From assembly GCA_942490895.1 (NCBI GenBank), contig CALNZC010000066.1:124001-188000 (forward strand): a DNA stretch of 64,000 nt, in the 5' to 3' direction. Under the pieces are notes generated by a model, which saw only the letters and a program-made list of their open reading frames with translations, was not told where the DNA came from and did not search any database. Position numbers and translations under genes: made by a program. The DNA is from JAGNXB01 sp942490895 (GTDB lineage Bacteria; Bacteroidota; Bacteroidia; Chitinophagales; Saprospiraceae). Below are positions 25,898-35,889 of the stretch, one piece after another. The number at the start of each line of letters is the position of its first letter. The first letter of the stretch is position 1.

Positions 25898-27295
25898 CTA
25901 ATCCACGGCTCCCTTATCGTGGAGATAAGGAAGTGTATTGAACAGATCCAGCTCATCACTATCATTCACAGAAATCCGGCTGCGATTTTCTTCAGAAGAT
26001 GACGCAGATGGCTCATCCAGTTGAATACCTCTCCGTGCAAAAGCCGGCTCGTTTTCCAGATCAGAAATAACCTTTGGTGAGCTCAATTTGACGGGTGAAC
26101 GCTGTTGTTGTGACTTTTGACCCGCCATTGGTGTGACCGTATTCGGATTTGCTTTCGGACTGTAAGTCCGTTGAATCGGAGTCTCCCAATTCGTCGTAAT
26201 GGGTTTCGCTTCAAGCTGCTCTTCTCCAGTCACATCCCGAATCGTCAATTCTCGAGCTTCTTTGTAAGGCATCGGTTGATCATCATTCAAAGTCGCGATC
26301 AACTTTCCTTCTCCTGTCATCCTATCCTTGGCGCCATGGCTCTTGAAGCCTGTTGCGATCAGGGTGACCGAGATTTTATCTCCCAGAGATTCGTTGTAAC
26401 AATTACCCCAGATCACATCTGTTCCTTCACCTGCTTCTTCCTGGACAAAGTCGGTGATCATCATAATCTCATCCATTGTCACCTCACGGGTTCCGGATGA
26501 AATATTCAACAGGATATGTTGGGCGCCCTGAATGTGGTTGTCTTCAAGTAGTGGGGATGTCAAAGCCAGATCGATCGCCTCGCGAGCACGATCACTGCCT
26601 TCTGCAACACCAACACCCATGATGGCCACACCGCTGTCACGCATAACGGTATTGACATCGGCAAAGTCGACGTTGATATACCCTGGGACGGTAATGATTT
26701 CGGCTATAGCCCGGGCAGCTGTCGTCAGGATGTCATCTGCATGTGAAAACGCATCCCGCAATCCAAGGTCACCATATATCTCCCGTAGTCGCTCATTCGT
26801 AATGACGATGAGGGTATCTACATTTTTCTTAAACTGATCCAATCCATGCATGGCCTGGGTCTGACGACGCTTTCCTTCGAATTGGAATGGAATGGTCACG
26901 ATCCCTACTGTCAGAATACCCAGCTCACGGGCAACTTTGGCAATAATGGGTGCGGCACCAGTTCCGGTTCCACCACCCATTCCAGCGGTAATAAACAACA
27001 TTCGGGTGTTGTTCTCCAGCAGTCGCTGAATGTCTTCAACAGACTCAAGACAGGCTTCCTTCCCCACATCGGGGATGGATCCTGCACCGCGACCTTCTGT
27101 CAGGTTGGGCCCCAACTGCATACGTACGGGCACCGGACTTAATGCCAGAGCCTGACTATCAGTATTGCAGACAATAAAGTCAACGCCAGTAATGCCTTGT
27201 TCAAACATGTGGTTGACCGCATTGCTGCCACCACCGCCAACACCGATCACTTTGATGATATGGCTGCTATCGTGAGAAACTAAGAATTCCATCAT
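25898..27295 (-). CDS. ftsZ: Cell division protein FtsZ
   Basis: The tubulin-like GTPase that forms the division ring. The 465-residue protein contains the tubulin signature GGGTGTG at 107-113, the N-terminal IKVIGVGGGGSNAVNHM and the T7 loop region NVDFADVNTVM (catalytic Asp residues). The GTPase and C-terminal domains end near 320. A long low-complexity linker follows (about 320-440) with the final acidic segment DELDLFNTLPYLHDK as the probable peptide that binds partner proteins. It is the last gene of the dcw cluster, 37 bases after ftsA, and is followed by a strong terminator. Confidence 0.97.
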   Translation of the reverse strand: MMEFLVSHDSSHIIKVIGVGGGGSNAVNHMFEQGITGVDFIVCNTDSQALALSPVPVRMQLGPNLTEGRGAGSIPDVGKEACLESVEDIQRLLENNTRMLFITAGMGGGTGTGAAPIIAKVARELGILTVGIVTIPFQFEGKRRQTQAMHGLDQFKKNVDTLIVITNERLREIYGDLGLRDAFSHADDILTTAARAIAEIITVPGYINVDFADVNTVMRDSGVAIMGVGVAEGSDRAREAIDLALTSPLLEDNHIQGAQHILLNISSGTREVTMDEIMMITDFVQEEAGEGTDVIWGNCYNESLGDKISVTLIATGFKSHGAKDRMTGEGKLIATLNDDQPMPYKEARELTIRDVTGEEQLEAKPITTNWETPIQRTYSPKANPNTVTPMAGQKSQQQRSPVKLSSPKVISDLENEPAFARRGIQLDEPSASSSEENRSRISVNDSDELDLFNTLPYLHDKGAVD

Positions 27296-27332
27296 GGGAG
27301 GTGTTTAATTCTAAAAAATGGTGTTGTCGTGA

Positions 27333-28664
27333 TCAAAGATTTGAATCCTGTTCTTCCTTGATCCAATCCTTGGCGCGTTCGAACATCCGATTGAACCAGC
27401 CTGCGCCTTCATCGCCAACGATCGATTGATCATTCACAGATGCATTGTCCTGGTTGTAAATCTCTTCCTTCGTCTCTTCCTCAGGGAAGTATGGCTTTTC
27501 CGAGCCACGCAACAACAGCCCTAAAGCTGTTGCATAAATAGGACTAACCAACTCTTCCGGGTATCCGTGAGCGAGATGCTCATTCGGTTGGCCTATTCTT
27601 GCTGTCAAGCCAGTATGATATGCGGTCAGTTGTGCAATGTGGCGTAACATAGATCCACCTCCGGTCAGGACGAAGCCGCCAACCAGTTTGCGTTCAAAGC
27701 CAGCTTTCTGGATCTCCCACATCACATAATCCATGATCTCTTCAACTCGCGCCTGGATGATCCGGGCGAGATTCTTTTCGGAGATCTCTTTATGCCCGTG
27801 GCCTTTCAGACCGGGGATGGAGATCACAAGATTGTCAAATACCTCACTGGAAAGGGCTGAACCAAACTGGACCTTGAGCTTTTCCGCCCGGTCGACCATG
27901 ATGTTGCACCCTTCTTTGATGTCCTTGGTAATCACATTACCTCCAAAAGGAATCACAGCAGTGTGCCGAATGATCCCCTCATGGAAAATGGTGATATCTG
28001 TTGTTCCGCCGCCAATATCCACCAGAGCGACACCGGCATCCTTCTCTTCCTTGCTGAGTACAGACGTTCCAGAAGCGATCGGTTCTAAAGTGATCTCATC
28101 TACGATCAGATTGGACTTCTCGATGCAGCGATTCAGGTTTTGGATAGCGGTAACCTGTCCGGTTACAATGTGAAAGTTGGCTTCCAGTCGCACACCGGAC
28201 ATCCCCCGTGGATCGATGATCCCCTGTTCGTTATCAACAGTGTATTCCTGAGGTATAATATGGATGATCTTTTCACCTGGAGGCAGCTGTAATTTATGCA
28301 TATCCATGATCAAACGTTCAATGTCTTGATCGTTGATCTCCTCCTGACTATTGTCTCTGGTCAGAATGCCTCTGTGCTGGATCGATTTAATATGCTGGCC
28401 GGCAATACCGACATTCACATGTTTCACAGAGAATCCAGCCATACGCTCCGCTTTGCGGATCGCCTCATTGATCGCCTGGACCGTTTTTTCAATGTTGGAG
28501 ACGACGCCTCGCAAGACTCCGTTGGATTCAACTTTACCGTATCCAAGCACTTCGAGTTTTCCGTGCTCATTCTTTCTACCGATCAGGACACAAACTTTTG
28601 TAGTCCCTATATCCAACGCAACTGTAAATGGCGTTATCTCTCCTGCTTTGTTCATGGCTTCCAT
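27333..28664 (-). CDS. ftsA: Cell division protein FtsA
   Basis: An actin-like ATPase that ties FtsZ to the membrane. The 443-residue protein has the phosphate-1 motif FTVALDIGTTKVCVLIG, phosphate-2 VALVDIGGGTTDITIF and the adenosine motif GFVLTGGGSMLRHI. A C-terminal amphipathic helix GWFNRMFERAKDWIKEE is the membrane anchor. The start may be ATG 28664 or ATG 28655. It lies 120 bases after ftsQ, the largest gap at this end of the cluster, and a TATCTTCG sequence (28715-28708) could be a weak internal promoter. Confidence 0.96.
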   Translation of the reverse strand: MEAMNKAGEITPFTVALDIGTTKVCVLIGRKNEHGKLEVLGYGKVESNGVLRGVVSNIEKTVQAINEAIRKAERMAGFSVKHVNVGIAGQHIKSIQHRGILTRDNSQEEINDQDIERLIMDMHKLQLPPGEKIIHIIPQEYTVDNEQGIIDPRGMSGVRLEANFHIVTGQVTAIQNLNRCIEKSNLIVDEITLEPIASGTSVLSKEEKDAGVALVDIGGGTTDITIFHEGIIRHTAVIPFGGNVITKDIKEGCNIMVDRAEKLKVQFGSALSSEVFDNLVISIPGLKGHGHKEISEKNLARIIQARVEEIMDYVMWEIQKAGFERKLVGGFVLTGGGSMLRHIAQLTAYHTGLTARIGQPNEHLAHGYPEELVSPIYATALGLLLRGSEKPYFPEEETKEEIYNQDNASVNDQSIVGDEGAGWFNRMFERAKDWIKEEQDSNL

Positions 28665-28784
28665 CAGTCGCAGATTTACCTTGATTTGGTGTTATTTCCC
28701 GTACCGGCGAAGATACTTGGAAACATTACAAGTGTTTTTAATATCCCTAAAGATTTATTCACATTATGTGTAGAAATACCCCAA

Positions 28785-29564
28785 TCAGGCTTTTCTACAG
28801 ACGATCTGGTTCTTAAACGCCAGGTTTACCATGGCATATTTACTCCATCCCACCTTTGGCAGGACCTCCCGATAAAAGGATTTGAGTCGGCGAAACTTCT
28901 TATCCAGGTCAGTTGCATCCCCCAGAAGGATCTTGAATTTCCCCATTTTGGGGATCAGGTAGAAGTCACCGTTTTGCACATCCACCTGTTCAACCAATGC
29001 GTGCATGAAGGGATCTTCCTGAACAACCTGCCCAATATGGACCAACTGCGCCAGTATATGTTTTGGCTCCTGTAATACACTATCCCGGTAGCTGGGGATC
29101 TTACCGGTAGCCACCATGATTCGCGGTGCATAATGTTTAGAAATCGGAATTCGCTTTCCCTGTGCATCCAGGTAATAGTTCGCTCCACGATGATCAATGA
29201 TCCGGATCAAGGGTTCAGGCTGTTCAATCCTGACTCTCACCCGATTGCGCGCATCCACATAAACATCTGCATGTTTCACCATCGGATGCGCATTGATGGC
29301 CTCTTCCAACACACGAAGTGGGACCTTTGACAAACGCTCGGGATCCTTGGATGGAAATTTCGACTCCAGCAACTGGCTAACCTCTCCCATGGTGATGAGA
29401 GCGCCGCCATCCTCCATTGGTTTGATCTCTATAATGACCTCCTTGGCAACTGCTTCTCGCTTGGAGAACATCGCCGTCGAAACGGTGACCGCGATTGCAC
29501 CAAAGATGATCAGCCAAATCAGGCGACTCCGACGTCTGAATGTATTCCACCTTGATTTTTTCAT
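28785..29564 (-). CDS. ftsQ: Cell division protein FtsQ/DivIB
   Basis: A 259-residue bitopic protein: a basic N-terminus (MKKSRWNTFRRRSR), one membrane segment (about 15-33) and a periplasmic POTRA-like region with the family hallmark of FtsQ (HPMVKHADVYVDARNRVRVRIEQPEPLIRI). It links FtsL/FtsB to the division ring. Its ATG overlaps the murC stop by four bases. Identity rests on topology, this segment and position between murC and ftsA. Confidence 0.9.
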   Translation of the reverse strand: MKKSRWNTFRRRSRLIWLIIFGAIAVTVSTAMFSKREAVAKEVIIEIKPMEDGGALITMGEVSQLLESKFPSKDPERLSKVPLRVLEEAINAHPMVKHADVYVDARNRVRVRIEQPEPLIRIIDHRGANYYLDAQGKRIPISKHYAPRIMVATGKIPSYRDSVLQEPKHILAQLVHIGQVVQEDPFMHALVEQVDVQNGDFYLIPKMGKFKILLGDATDLDKKFRRLKSFYREVLPKVGWSKYAMVNLAFKNQIVCRKA

Positions 29565-30928
29565 GATTCACTGGGATTTATAAGTTCGATAATGTTCGGG
29601 ATTAATCGGTCGATGTCACCGGCACCAGCTGTCACCAGGACATCCGGCTTGTGCTCGCTCAAATAATTCAGGAGCTCCTCCTTAGGGATATATTTTTTCC
29701 TGGGATTGACCATGCGGTCCAGGATCATCTCAGCTTGTACTCCCGAAATTGGCAATTCCCTTGCGGGATAGATCTCCATAATGACGGGGATATCAAACTG
29801 GTCCAGTGCATGGGCAAATTCATCTGCAAAATCTCGGGTCCGCGAATAGAGATGCGGCTGAAAGAGGACCGTTACTGTTCTACCTGGGAATCTGGAGCGG
29901 ACAGCCTGGGCCAGACCTTCCAATTCTACGGGATGATGTGCATAGTCATCAACATAAGCGGTCGTTGCTGAAGCCACGTGGATATCAAAACGTCGGCGCA
30001 CACCTTTAAAGGTGGCCATGGCCTGATGTAATTTTGACGGATTCAACCCCATAATCACGCCAGAGGCATAGGCCGCTGCCGCATTAAAGGCATTGTGCAT
30101 TCCGGGAAGTGTAAAGCCAATCTGGCGAAAAGTCTTGACTTCTGTTTCCAGATCAAAGTGGATCTGATCCGCAACCTGAACGACTTCCGACAACTTGAAT
30201 GCAACATCTCCCTGGCCAAAACGGTGAATGCGGGCAGAGACCTCTACCAACACCTCCGCTGGAATAACCAAATCCTCGCGCAGGAGGATATGGCCTTCAG
30301 GCCTCACCTGTTTCAGGAGCTGATAATATGTCTGAAGCATATCGTTCTCATCGGCATAGATATCCAGATGATCTGGATCCAATGCATTGACAATGAGAAT
30401 TGTCGGATGCAGGTGCAGGAAGGAACGATCGTACTCATCTGCTTCAACCACCATCCAGTCATCTTGACCGAGTAAGTAGTTGGTTCCATAATTTCCGCTG
30501 ATCCCACCCAGGAATGCACTGCAATCTACTCCTGCTGTACGCAACATGTGTGCAATAATAGTTGTGGTGGTCGTCTTCCCATGAGTGCCTGCCACGGCAA
30601 TGCACTTCGCATTCTTACTGATCCAGCCCAGCAGTTCCGCCCGCTTCATCAACGGCACATTCGCCATCCGAAAATGGGCGAACGCCGGATGGTCGGCAGG
30701 TACGGCAGGTGTAAAGACGGCCAGATCGACCTGATCTGGAATCGAATCTACAGAGGCTGTATAGGACACCTCAATACCTTCAGCCACTAATTGCTGGGTG
30801 AGTGTTGTTTCAGTTTTATCATATCCGGAAACAAGGACTCCCCGCTGATGAAAATATCGGGCGAGGGCGCTCATTCCGATGCCACCGATACCGATAAAAT
30901 AAATCTGCTGGACCTCCTGGATGTTCAT
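29561..30928 (-). CDS. murC: UDP-N-acetylmuramate-L-alanine ligase
   Basis: It adds L-alanine to UDP-MurNAc, the first amino acid of the peptidoglycan stem peptide. The 455-residue protein has the N-terminal Rossmann segment YFIGIGGIGMSALARYF, the ATP loop VAGTHGKTTTTTII (about 113-126), the MurC-type EADEYDRSF and the C-terminal DDYAHHPVE. All Mur-ligase motifs are intact. It overlaps murG and ftsQ by four bases each. Confidence 0.96.
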   Translation of the reverse strand: MNIQEVQQIYFIGIGGIGMSALARYFHQRGVLVSGYDKTETTLTQQLVAEGIEVSYTASVDSIPDQVDLAVFTPAVPADHPAFAHFRMANVPLMKRAELLGWISKNAKCIAVAGTHGKTTTTTIIAHMLRTAGVDCSAFLGGISGNYGTNYLLGQDDWMVVEADEYDRSFLHLHPTILIVNALDPDHLDIYADENDMLQTYYQLLKQVRPEGHILLREDLVIPAEVLVEVSARIHRFGQGDVAFKLSEVVQVADQIHFDLETEVKTFRQIGFTLPGMHNAFNAAAAYASGVIMGLNPSKLHQAMATFKGVRRRFDIHVASATTAYVDDYAHHPVELEGLAQAVRSRFPGRTVTVLFQPHLYSRTRDFADEFAHALDQFDIPVIMEIYPARELPISGVQAEMILDRMVNPRKKYIPKEELLNYLSEHKPDVLVTAGAGDIDRLIPNIIELINPSES

Positions 30929-32028
30929 ACTTCCACCGGTTTGATCAATTGAACAATGCGACGTGCAATCTCTTTTGAAGCCCCGGGACGCGCTTGTTCT
31001 GACATGCGAGCAGCCATGCTTTTACGCAGAACCACATCGCTGGCCAGGTGTTCGATCTCGGAAAAAAGGAGCTCCCCTACCCGATCATTGGCGATGACAA
31101 CAGCCGCTCCTACTTGCGCGAGGGCTTGTGCATTTTTTGATTGATGGTCTTCTGCCACAAAAGGTGAGGGTACCAGAATGGCCGGCTTCCCAACCAGGCA
31201 CAGTTCCGATATGGTCAGGGCTCCTGCTCTGGCAACAATGATATCCGCAGCGGTATAGGCCAAGTCCATCTGATCCAGGTACGGCCGCAAATGCACCTGC
31301 GGCAATTGGGCCACTTCAGATTCCACACAGGAGGCGTAATGACTATTTCCACACTGCCATAAAATCTGATGATCCGGATGAGTGTTTAACCAGGATACAC
31401 CGACTTGAATCGCTTCATTCAATGCACGGGCACCCAGACTCCCACCCATGACCAGAATGGTCCGCAAATTCGGGTCTAATCCCAGTTGTTGGCGTGCATC
31501 CTGAGTGGTTAGATCGTATCGTGAAAACTGAGACCGCAAAGGATTGCCGGTCAAGACAATATTCGCGCCTGGAAAGTACCGGTCCATACCCGGCCAGGCT
31601 ACACAGATCAATGCTGCACTTTTGGCCAACAAACGGTTGGTGATGCCTGCATAGGAGTTTTGCTCTTGTAAAACCACTGGAACTCCCATCCAGGAGGCCA
31701 CACGAAGAGCAGGTCCACTGGCGTATCCACCAACTCCGATGGCCACATCAGGCTTAAATCGGCGGATGATGCGAAAACTCTTCAACAGGCTGCCAGCCAC
31801 TTTAAAAGGAATCAACAGATTCTTCCAGGTCAACCGGCGTTGGATCCCTGCAATATCCAATCCTTCGATCGGATATCCGGCCAGCGGCACTTTTTCCATT
31901 TCCATACGACCACGCGCACCCACAAACAACACTTCCGCCTCGGGATGAGCTTCTCGGATCGCATCTGCAATCGCCAATGCGGGATAAATATGCCCGCCCG
32001 TTCCGCCTCCAGCGATCAGGATCTTCAT
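30925..32028 (-). CDS. murG: UDP-GlcNAc:undecaprenyl-PP-MurNAc-pentapeptide transferase
   Basis: It makes lipid II from lipid I on the inner face of the membrane. The 367-residue GT28 enzyme shows the N-terminal loop GGGTGGHIYPALAIA, the loop GVGGYASGPAL, the signature VVLQEQNSYAGITNRLLAK and the nucleotide-binding GGSLGARALNEA and ARAGALTISEL. It overlaps ftsW and murC by four bases each. Confidence 0.96.
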   Translation of the reverse strand: MKILIAGGGTGGHIYPALAIADAIREAHPEAEVLFVGARGRMEMEKVPLAGYPIEGLDIAGIQRRLTWKNLLIPFKVAGSLLKSFRIIRRFKPDVAIGVGGYASGPALRVASWMGVPVVLQEQNSYAGITNRLLAKSAALICVAWPGMDRYFPGANIVLTGNPLRSQFSRYDLTTQDARQQLGLDPNLRTILVMGGSLGARALNEAIQVGVSWLNTHPDHQILWQCGNSHYASCVESEVAQLPQVHLRPYLDQMDLAYTAADIIVARAGALTISELCLVGKPAILVPSPFVAEDHQSKNAQALAQVGAAVVIANDRVGELLFSEIEHLASDVVLRKSMAARMSEQARPGASKEIARRIVQLIKPVEV

Positions 32029-33194
32029 GGGGTAACAGGTGTTATTTCAGGATCTGCCATGATGCGTTGTTTTTCAACCTGACGGCTCACACTCAGGATC
32101 ATACCGGCCGACATACTGAAAAAGAGCAGAGAGGTTCCGCCCATACTGATCAGAGGTAGGGTCAATCCAGTAACCGGTACCAGGTGAACGGACACCGCCA
32201 TATTGGCCAGGGCCTGGAGGACGATCAACAAACTCATCCCCATCGTCAGTAATGCGCCAAATGCACCTTCGCACAGGGTGACCAAACGGACACTGCGAAT
32301 GAACAGGATGACATACAAACCCAGGAGGAAAGCACCACCGAACAACCCATATTCTTCAATGATGATCGCATAGATAAAGTCGGCATACGGCGAAGGCAGA
32401 AAATTACGCTGGATGCTATTCCCCGGTCCTTCTCCAAAAAGTCCTCCTTTAGCAATGGCAATCTTGGATTGTTGCAACTGATATCCACCGTCTGTATCGT
32501 ACAGGAACTCCTGCACACGAGAGACCCATGTACCGGCACGCGTGAGCTCCGGGAAGGCCATGCCCACCAGGAATATGACGCCAAAGGCCACCACCCCTAT
32601 ACCGATCAACCCCAGGATATGCTGCATTTTTACTCGACCGACGATCATCAGGAGAATACTCGTACAAAATAGCATCAGAGCCGTGGACAGGTTAGCTGGC
32701 GCGATGAGCACGCAGACTAGTACGACCGGGACGAGAATGGGCAAAAATGAGCTCTGAAATTCTTTGATATTATCCTGCCGTTTGGCCAGTTCTCGTGCCA
32801 GATAAACGACCAGTGCGAGCTTGGCCAGGTCCGAAGCTTGGAACGTCAGGCTGATGATTGGAATCGTGATCCACCGACGGGCATTGTTGACATCCACCCC
32901 GAATACCAGTGTATAGAGTAACAGCGGAATGGTGACAATCATCAGGATCTTGGCCATCTTGGCAAATACCTGATAGGGCAACAGGTAGCACAGATAGGTG
33001 ATCAACAATCCTCCCGCAATAAAGAAACCGTGCTTCAGCAGATAGAACTCTGTATCTCCTCCCTTTTCCTTGTAGGCCAACAAATTGGTAGAGGAATACA
33101 CGGCTATCACCGATAAGGCCGCAAAGAGAATGACGATGGTCCAGATCACCCGGTCACCCTGAAGATTTTGAACAACTTTCTGACCTATTGACAT
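32025..33194 (-). CDS. ftsW: SEDS glycosyltransferase FtsW
   Basis: A 389-residue polytopic membrane protein with about ten segments. It polymerises septal peptidoglycan with FtsI. Conserved SEDS stretches are seen: FQASDLAKLALVVYLA, EGPGNSIQRNFLPSPYADFIYAIIIEEYG and HLVPVTGLTLPLISMGGTS. Position inside the dcw cluster between murD and murG makes FtsW more likely than RodA. It overlaps murD by ten bases. Confidence 0.95.
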   Translation of the reverse strand: MSIGQKVVQNLQGDRVIWTIVILFAALSVIAVYSSTNLLAYKEKGGDTEFYLLKHGFFIAGGLLITYLCYLLPYQVFAKMAKILMIVTIPLLLYTLVFGVDVNNARRWITIPIISLTFQASDLAKLALVVYLARELAKRQDNIKEFQSSFLPILVPVVLVCVLIAPANLSTALMLFCTSILLMIVGRVKMQHILGLIGIGVVAFGVIFLVGMAFPELTRAGTWVSRVQEFLYDTDGGYQLQQSKIAIAKGGLFGEGPGNSIQRNFLPSPYADFIYAIIIEEYGLFGGAFLLGLYVILFIRSVRLVTLCEGAFGALLTMGMSLLIVLQALANMAVSVHLVPVTGLTLPLISMGGTSLLFFSMSAGMILSVSRQVEKQRIMADPEITPVTP

Positions 33195-34522
33195 GATGGT
33201 GTTTCCTTTAACAATTCTTGAAATGCTTCGCGGAACATATTCCCACGGTGCTCATAGTTTTTGAAGAGATCAAAGCTGGCACAAGCTGGAGAAAGCAAAA
33301 CAACATCGCCCTCATTAGCCAGACGCCCAGATTCGCTAATTGCTTCCTGCATTGATCGGCAGACCGAAATATGGGGTACCACTCCCGCAAAAACAGTTTC
33401 CAGTTTGCGGGTATCCAGGCCAAGGCAAACCAGGGCCTTGACTTTTTCTTTGGCTAATGGCAGAAGGGCATCATAGTCATTCCCCTTATCTTTGCCGCCT
33501 GCAATCCACACGACTGGTTGGTCCATGGCTTGCAAGGCATACCAGACAGCATCTACATTGGTTGCCTTCGAGTCGTTGATATACCGCACACCGTTCAGCT
33601 CGCCAATCGGTTCCATCCGATGGGACACCGGCTGAAATGAAGGCAGTGCCTCTTGGATCTGTTGGCTAGAAAGACCAGCTTTACGGGCTGCCAGGATCGA
33701 GCAAGTTGTATTGAAGAGGTTGTGTTCGCCTTTCAATACAAAATCCTGAAGGTTATATTCTTCTCCTTCCACCTTCAACCATTGCCCGGATAGGCCATCC
33801 GGTTGGCCCACCCACAATTTGGTGGAGTGCACCAATTGTTGGGTCAAAACCTGATCGATATAATGGTTATCCTTCTGGAGGATGAGAAAGTCTTCTTTTG
33901 TTTGATTCTTTGTCAGCTTCAATTTCGCTCCGGCATACAGTGACATGCTGTTCTGGTAACGGTCCAGGTGGTCAGGAGTCACATTGAGCAGGATGGCAAT
34001 ATGTGGATGAAATTGGTCGATGTCATCCAATTGGAAACTGGATAGCTCCAGGATATACCAATCACGGGGTTCCTCCATGGCCAATCGTGCCAGAGCATAC
34101 CCGATGTTTCCACCACAGCCCACAGAATAACCTGCATGCTGAAAGATGTGATCGATCAGGTGAGTCGTGGTCGTTTTTCCATTGGTACCGGTAATCGCGA
34201 TGATCTGTCCGCTGATATAACGAGAGGCAAATTCGATCTCTGAGATCACCGGGATCTGGCGATCCCGATAAGATTGGATCAGCACATGATCACCGGGAAT
34301 GCCCGGACTCTTGATCACCAGGTCCGCCTCCTGGAGGTGTGGCGAAAAATGTCCTCCCTCTTCAAATTCGACTCCAGCCCGAAGGAGCTCCTCCTTATAT
34401 AAGGCACCGATCGAGCCTTCATCCGATACAAAGACACCAAAGCCTTTCGCCTGGCCCAGAATGGCCGCAGCCACTCCACTTTCTCCTCCTCCTAATATGA
34501 CAATTTGTTCCCTGGTCATCAT
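33185..34522 (-). CDS. murD: UDP-N-acetylmuramoylalanine-D-glutamate ligase
   Basis: It adds D-glutamate to UDP-MurNAc-L-Ala. The 445-residue enzyme has the N-terminal nucleotide-fold VILGGGESGVAAAILG, the ATP loop AITGTNGKTTTTHLI, the Mur-ligase ILLNVTPDHLDRY and the C-terminal YINDSKATNVDA and WIAGGKDKGNDY, which are typical of MurD. Start and end are shared or overlapping with mraY (one base) and ftsW (ten bases). Confidence 0.96.
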   Translation of the reverse strand: MMTREQIVILGGGESGVAAAILGQAKGFGVFVSDEGSIGALYKEELLRAGVEFEEGGHFSPHLQEADLVIKSPGIPGDHVLIQSYRDRQIPVISEIEFASRYISGQIIAITGTNGKTTTTHLIDHIFQHAGYSVGCGGNIGYALARLAMEEPRDWYILELSSFQLDDIDQFHPHIAILLNVTPDHLDRYQNSMSLYAGAKLKLTKNQTKEDFLILQKDNHYIDQVLTQQLVHSTKLWVGQPDGLSGQWLKVEGEEYNLQDFVLKGEHNLFNTTCSILAARKAGLSSQQIQEALPSFQPVSHRMEPIGELNGVRYINDSKATNVDAVWYALQAMDQPVVWIAGGKDKGNDYDALLPLAKEKVKALVCLGLDTRKLETVFAGVVPHISVCRSMQEAISESGRLANEGDVVLLSPACASFDLFKNYEHRGNMFREAFQELLKETPSCQ

Positions 34523-35778
34523 TATCGGATTTTCAGGGTGACAATGGTAAATACAGCTAGCAGGATGCCAACGATCCAGAACCGGGCAACGATCTTGGCT
34601 TCGTGCAGTCCCTTCTTCTGAAAGTGGTGGTGTAATGGCGCCATCAGAAAAACTCGGCGGCCTTCACCATATCGCATACGGGTATACTTGAAATAACCCA
34701 CCTGAATCATCACCGATAGGTTTTCCAATAAAAAGATGCCACAGAGTATGGGAATCAACAGTTCTTTGCGAAGGACAATAGCAAAAGCCGCTATGATCCC
34801 ACCCAAAGTGAGGCTTCCTGTGTCACCCATGAAAATCTGAGCGGGGAACGCATTGTACCAGAGAAACCCGACACAAGCTCCGACCAGACAGGCAGCAAAT
34901 ATGACCAGCTCGGCAGAGTCCGGCAAAAACAGGATCCCCAGATAATCAGCAAAAATGGCATTGGAACTCACGTAAGCCATGACTCCCAATGTTGCGGCAA
35001 TAATGCCGGAAACACCTGTCGCCAGGCCATCTAATCCATCTGTCAAATTCGCAGCATTGGACACCGCTGTGACAATTAAAATGATCAATGGGATAAAAAT
35101 GATCCAGACCCAGGTACCTGCATTATCACCAAGAAACCCTAACAAGTCTTTGTAATCCAGTCGGTTACTTTTAAAAAATGGCACATTGGTCAGCGTTGTC
35201 TTGACATGAACAAACTCCTTGACCTCATCCGTATCTGCATCATAGGAATTGAAGAACTGGGTGATCTCATATCCCTTTTCCTGGGCTTCTTCCAGTGACA
35301 TGCGCACGGTCACCTGGTCGTTCATTAACATGATCAAACCGACGATCAAGCCCAAACCGACCTGGCCGATCACTTTGAAAATCCCTTTCAGGCCCGCCTT
35401 GTTCTTTTTAAAAACCTTGATATAATCATCAATAAATCCGATGACCCCCATCCAGACCGTTGAAAGCAGCATCAGCTGGATATAGACATTGTCCAAACGG
35501 GACAATAACAGGCAAGGCAACAAAATCGCCAGAATGATGATCAGGCCACCCATGGTTGGAGTGCCTTCCTTTTCCTTTTGCCCAGCGAGTCCCAGTTCAC
35601 GAACAGTCTCCCCGATCTGCATCTTCCTCAGCTTCCGAATGATCCCGGCCCCGAACACCATACTGATAAGCAGGGAGAGGATAATCGCGGCCCCTGCCCG
35701 AAATGTGATATACCGAAACAGACCTGCCCCTGGCAGGTCATATAAATTGTCGAGGTAGTCGAACAGGTGTGTGAACAT
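34522..35778 (-). CDS. mraY: Phospho-N-acetylmuramoyl-pentapeptide-transferase
   Basis: It transfers phospho-MurNAc-pentapeptide to undecaprenyl phosphate, forming lipid I. The 418-residue membrane protein has about ten segments and the family motifs GLAGQKEKEGTPTMGGLIII, GFIDDYIKVFKKNKAGL (DDxxK), NAANLTDGLDGLATG, AQIFMGDTGSLTLGG and MAPLHHHFQKKG. It is longer than the usual 360 residues because of an insert (about 185-240) between cytoplasmic loops, common in Bacteroidota. It begins 111 bases downstream of murE. Confidence 0.96.
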   Translation of the reverse strand: MFTHLFDYLDNLYDLPGAGLFRYITFRAGAAIILSLLISMVFGAGIIRKLRKMQIGETVRELGLAGQKEKEGTPTMGGLIIILAILLPCLLLSRLDNVYIQLMLLSTVWMGVIGFIDDYIKVFKKNKAGLKGIFKVIGQVGLGLIVGLIMLMNDQVTVRMSLEEAQEKGYEITQFFNSYDADTDEVKEFVHVKTTLTNVPFFKSNRLDYKDLLGFLGDNAGTWVWIIFIPLIILIVTAVSNAANLTDGLDGLATGVSGIIAATLGVMAYVSSNAIFADYLGILFLPDSAELVIFAACLVGACVGFLWYNAFPAQIFMGDTGSLTLGGIIAAFAIVLRKELLIPILCGIFLLENLSVMIQVGYFKYTRMRYGEGRRVFLMAPLHHHFQKKGLHEAKIVARFWIVGILLAVFTIVTLKIR

Positions 35779-35827
35779 GGTTTCGGCAGGTCTGATTTAT
35801 CTTGAATTCAGCGGATCGAAAGGGGAC

Positions 35828-35862
35828 ACGGTGGCGGACCTTTGTCCGCCCCATGTCACCGT
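35828..35862. repeat. Hairpin in the murE-mraY gap
   Basis: GGCGGAC (35833-35839) pairs perfectly with GTCCGCC (35844-35850) over a CTTT loop. The outer ACGGT (35828-35832) pairs with ACCGT (35858-35862) with a seven-base bulge. No T-run follows on either strand, so a processing or attenuation element is more likely than a simple terminator. Confidence 0.6.
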
Positions 35863-35889
35863 ACCGAACCAAACTGAAATGTATTCTCT

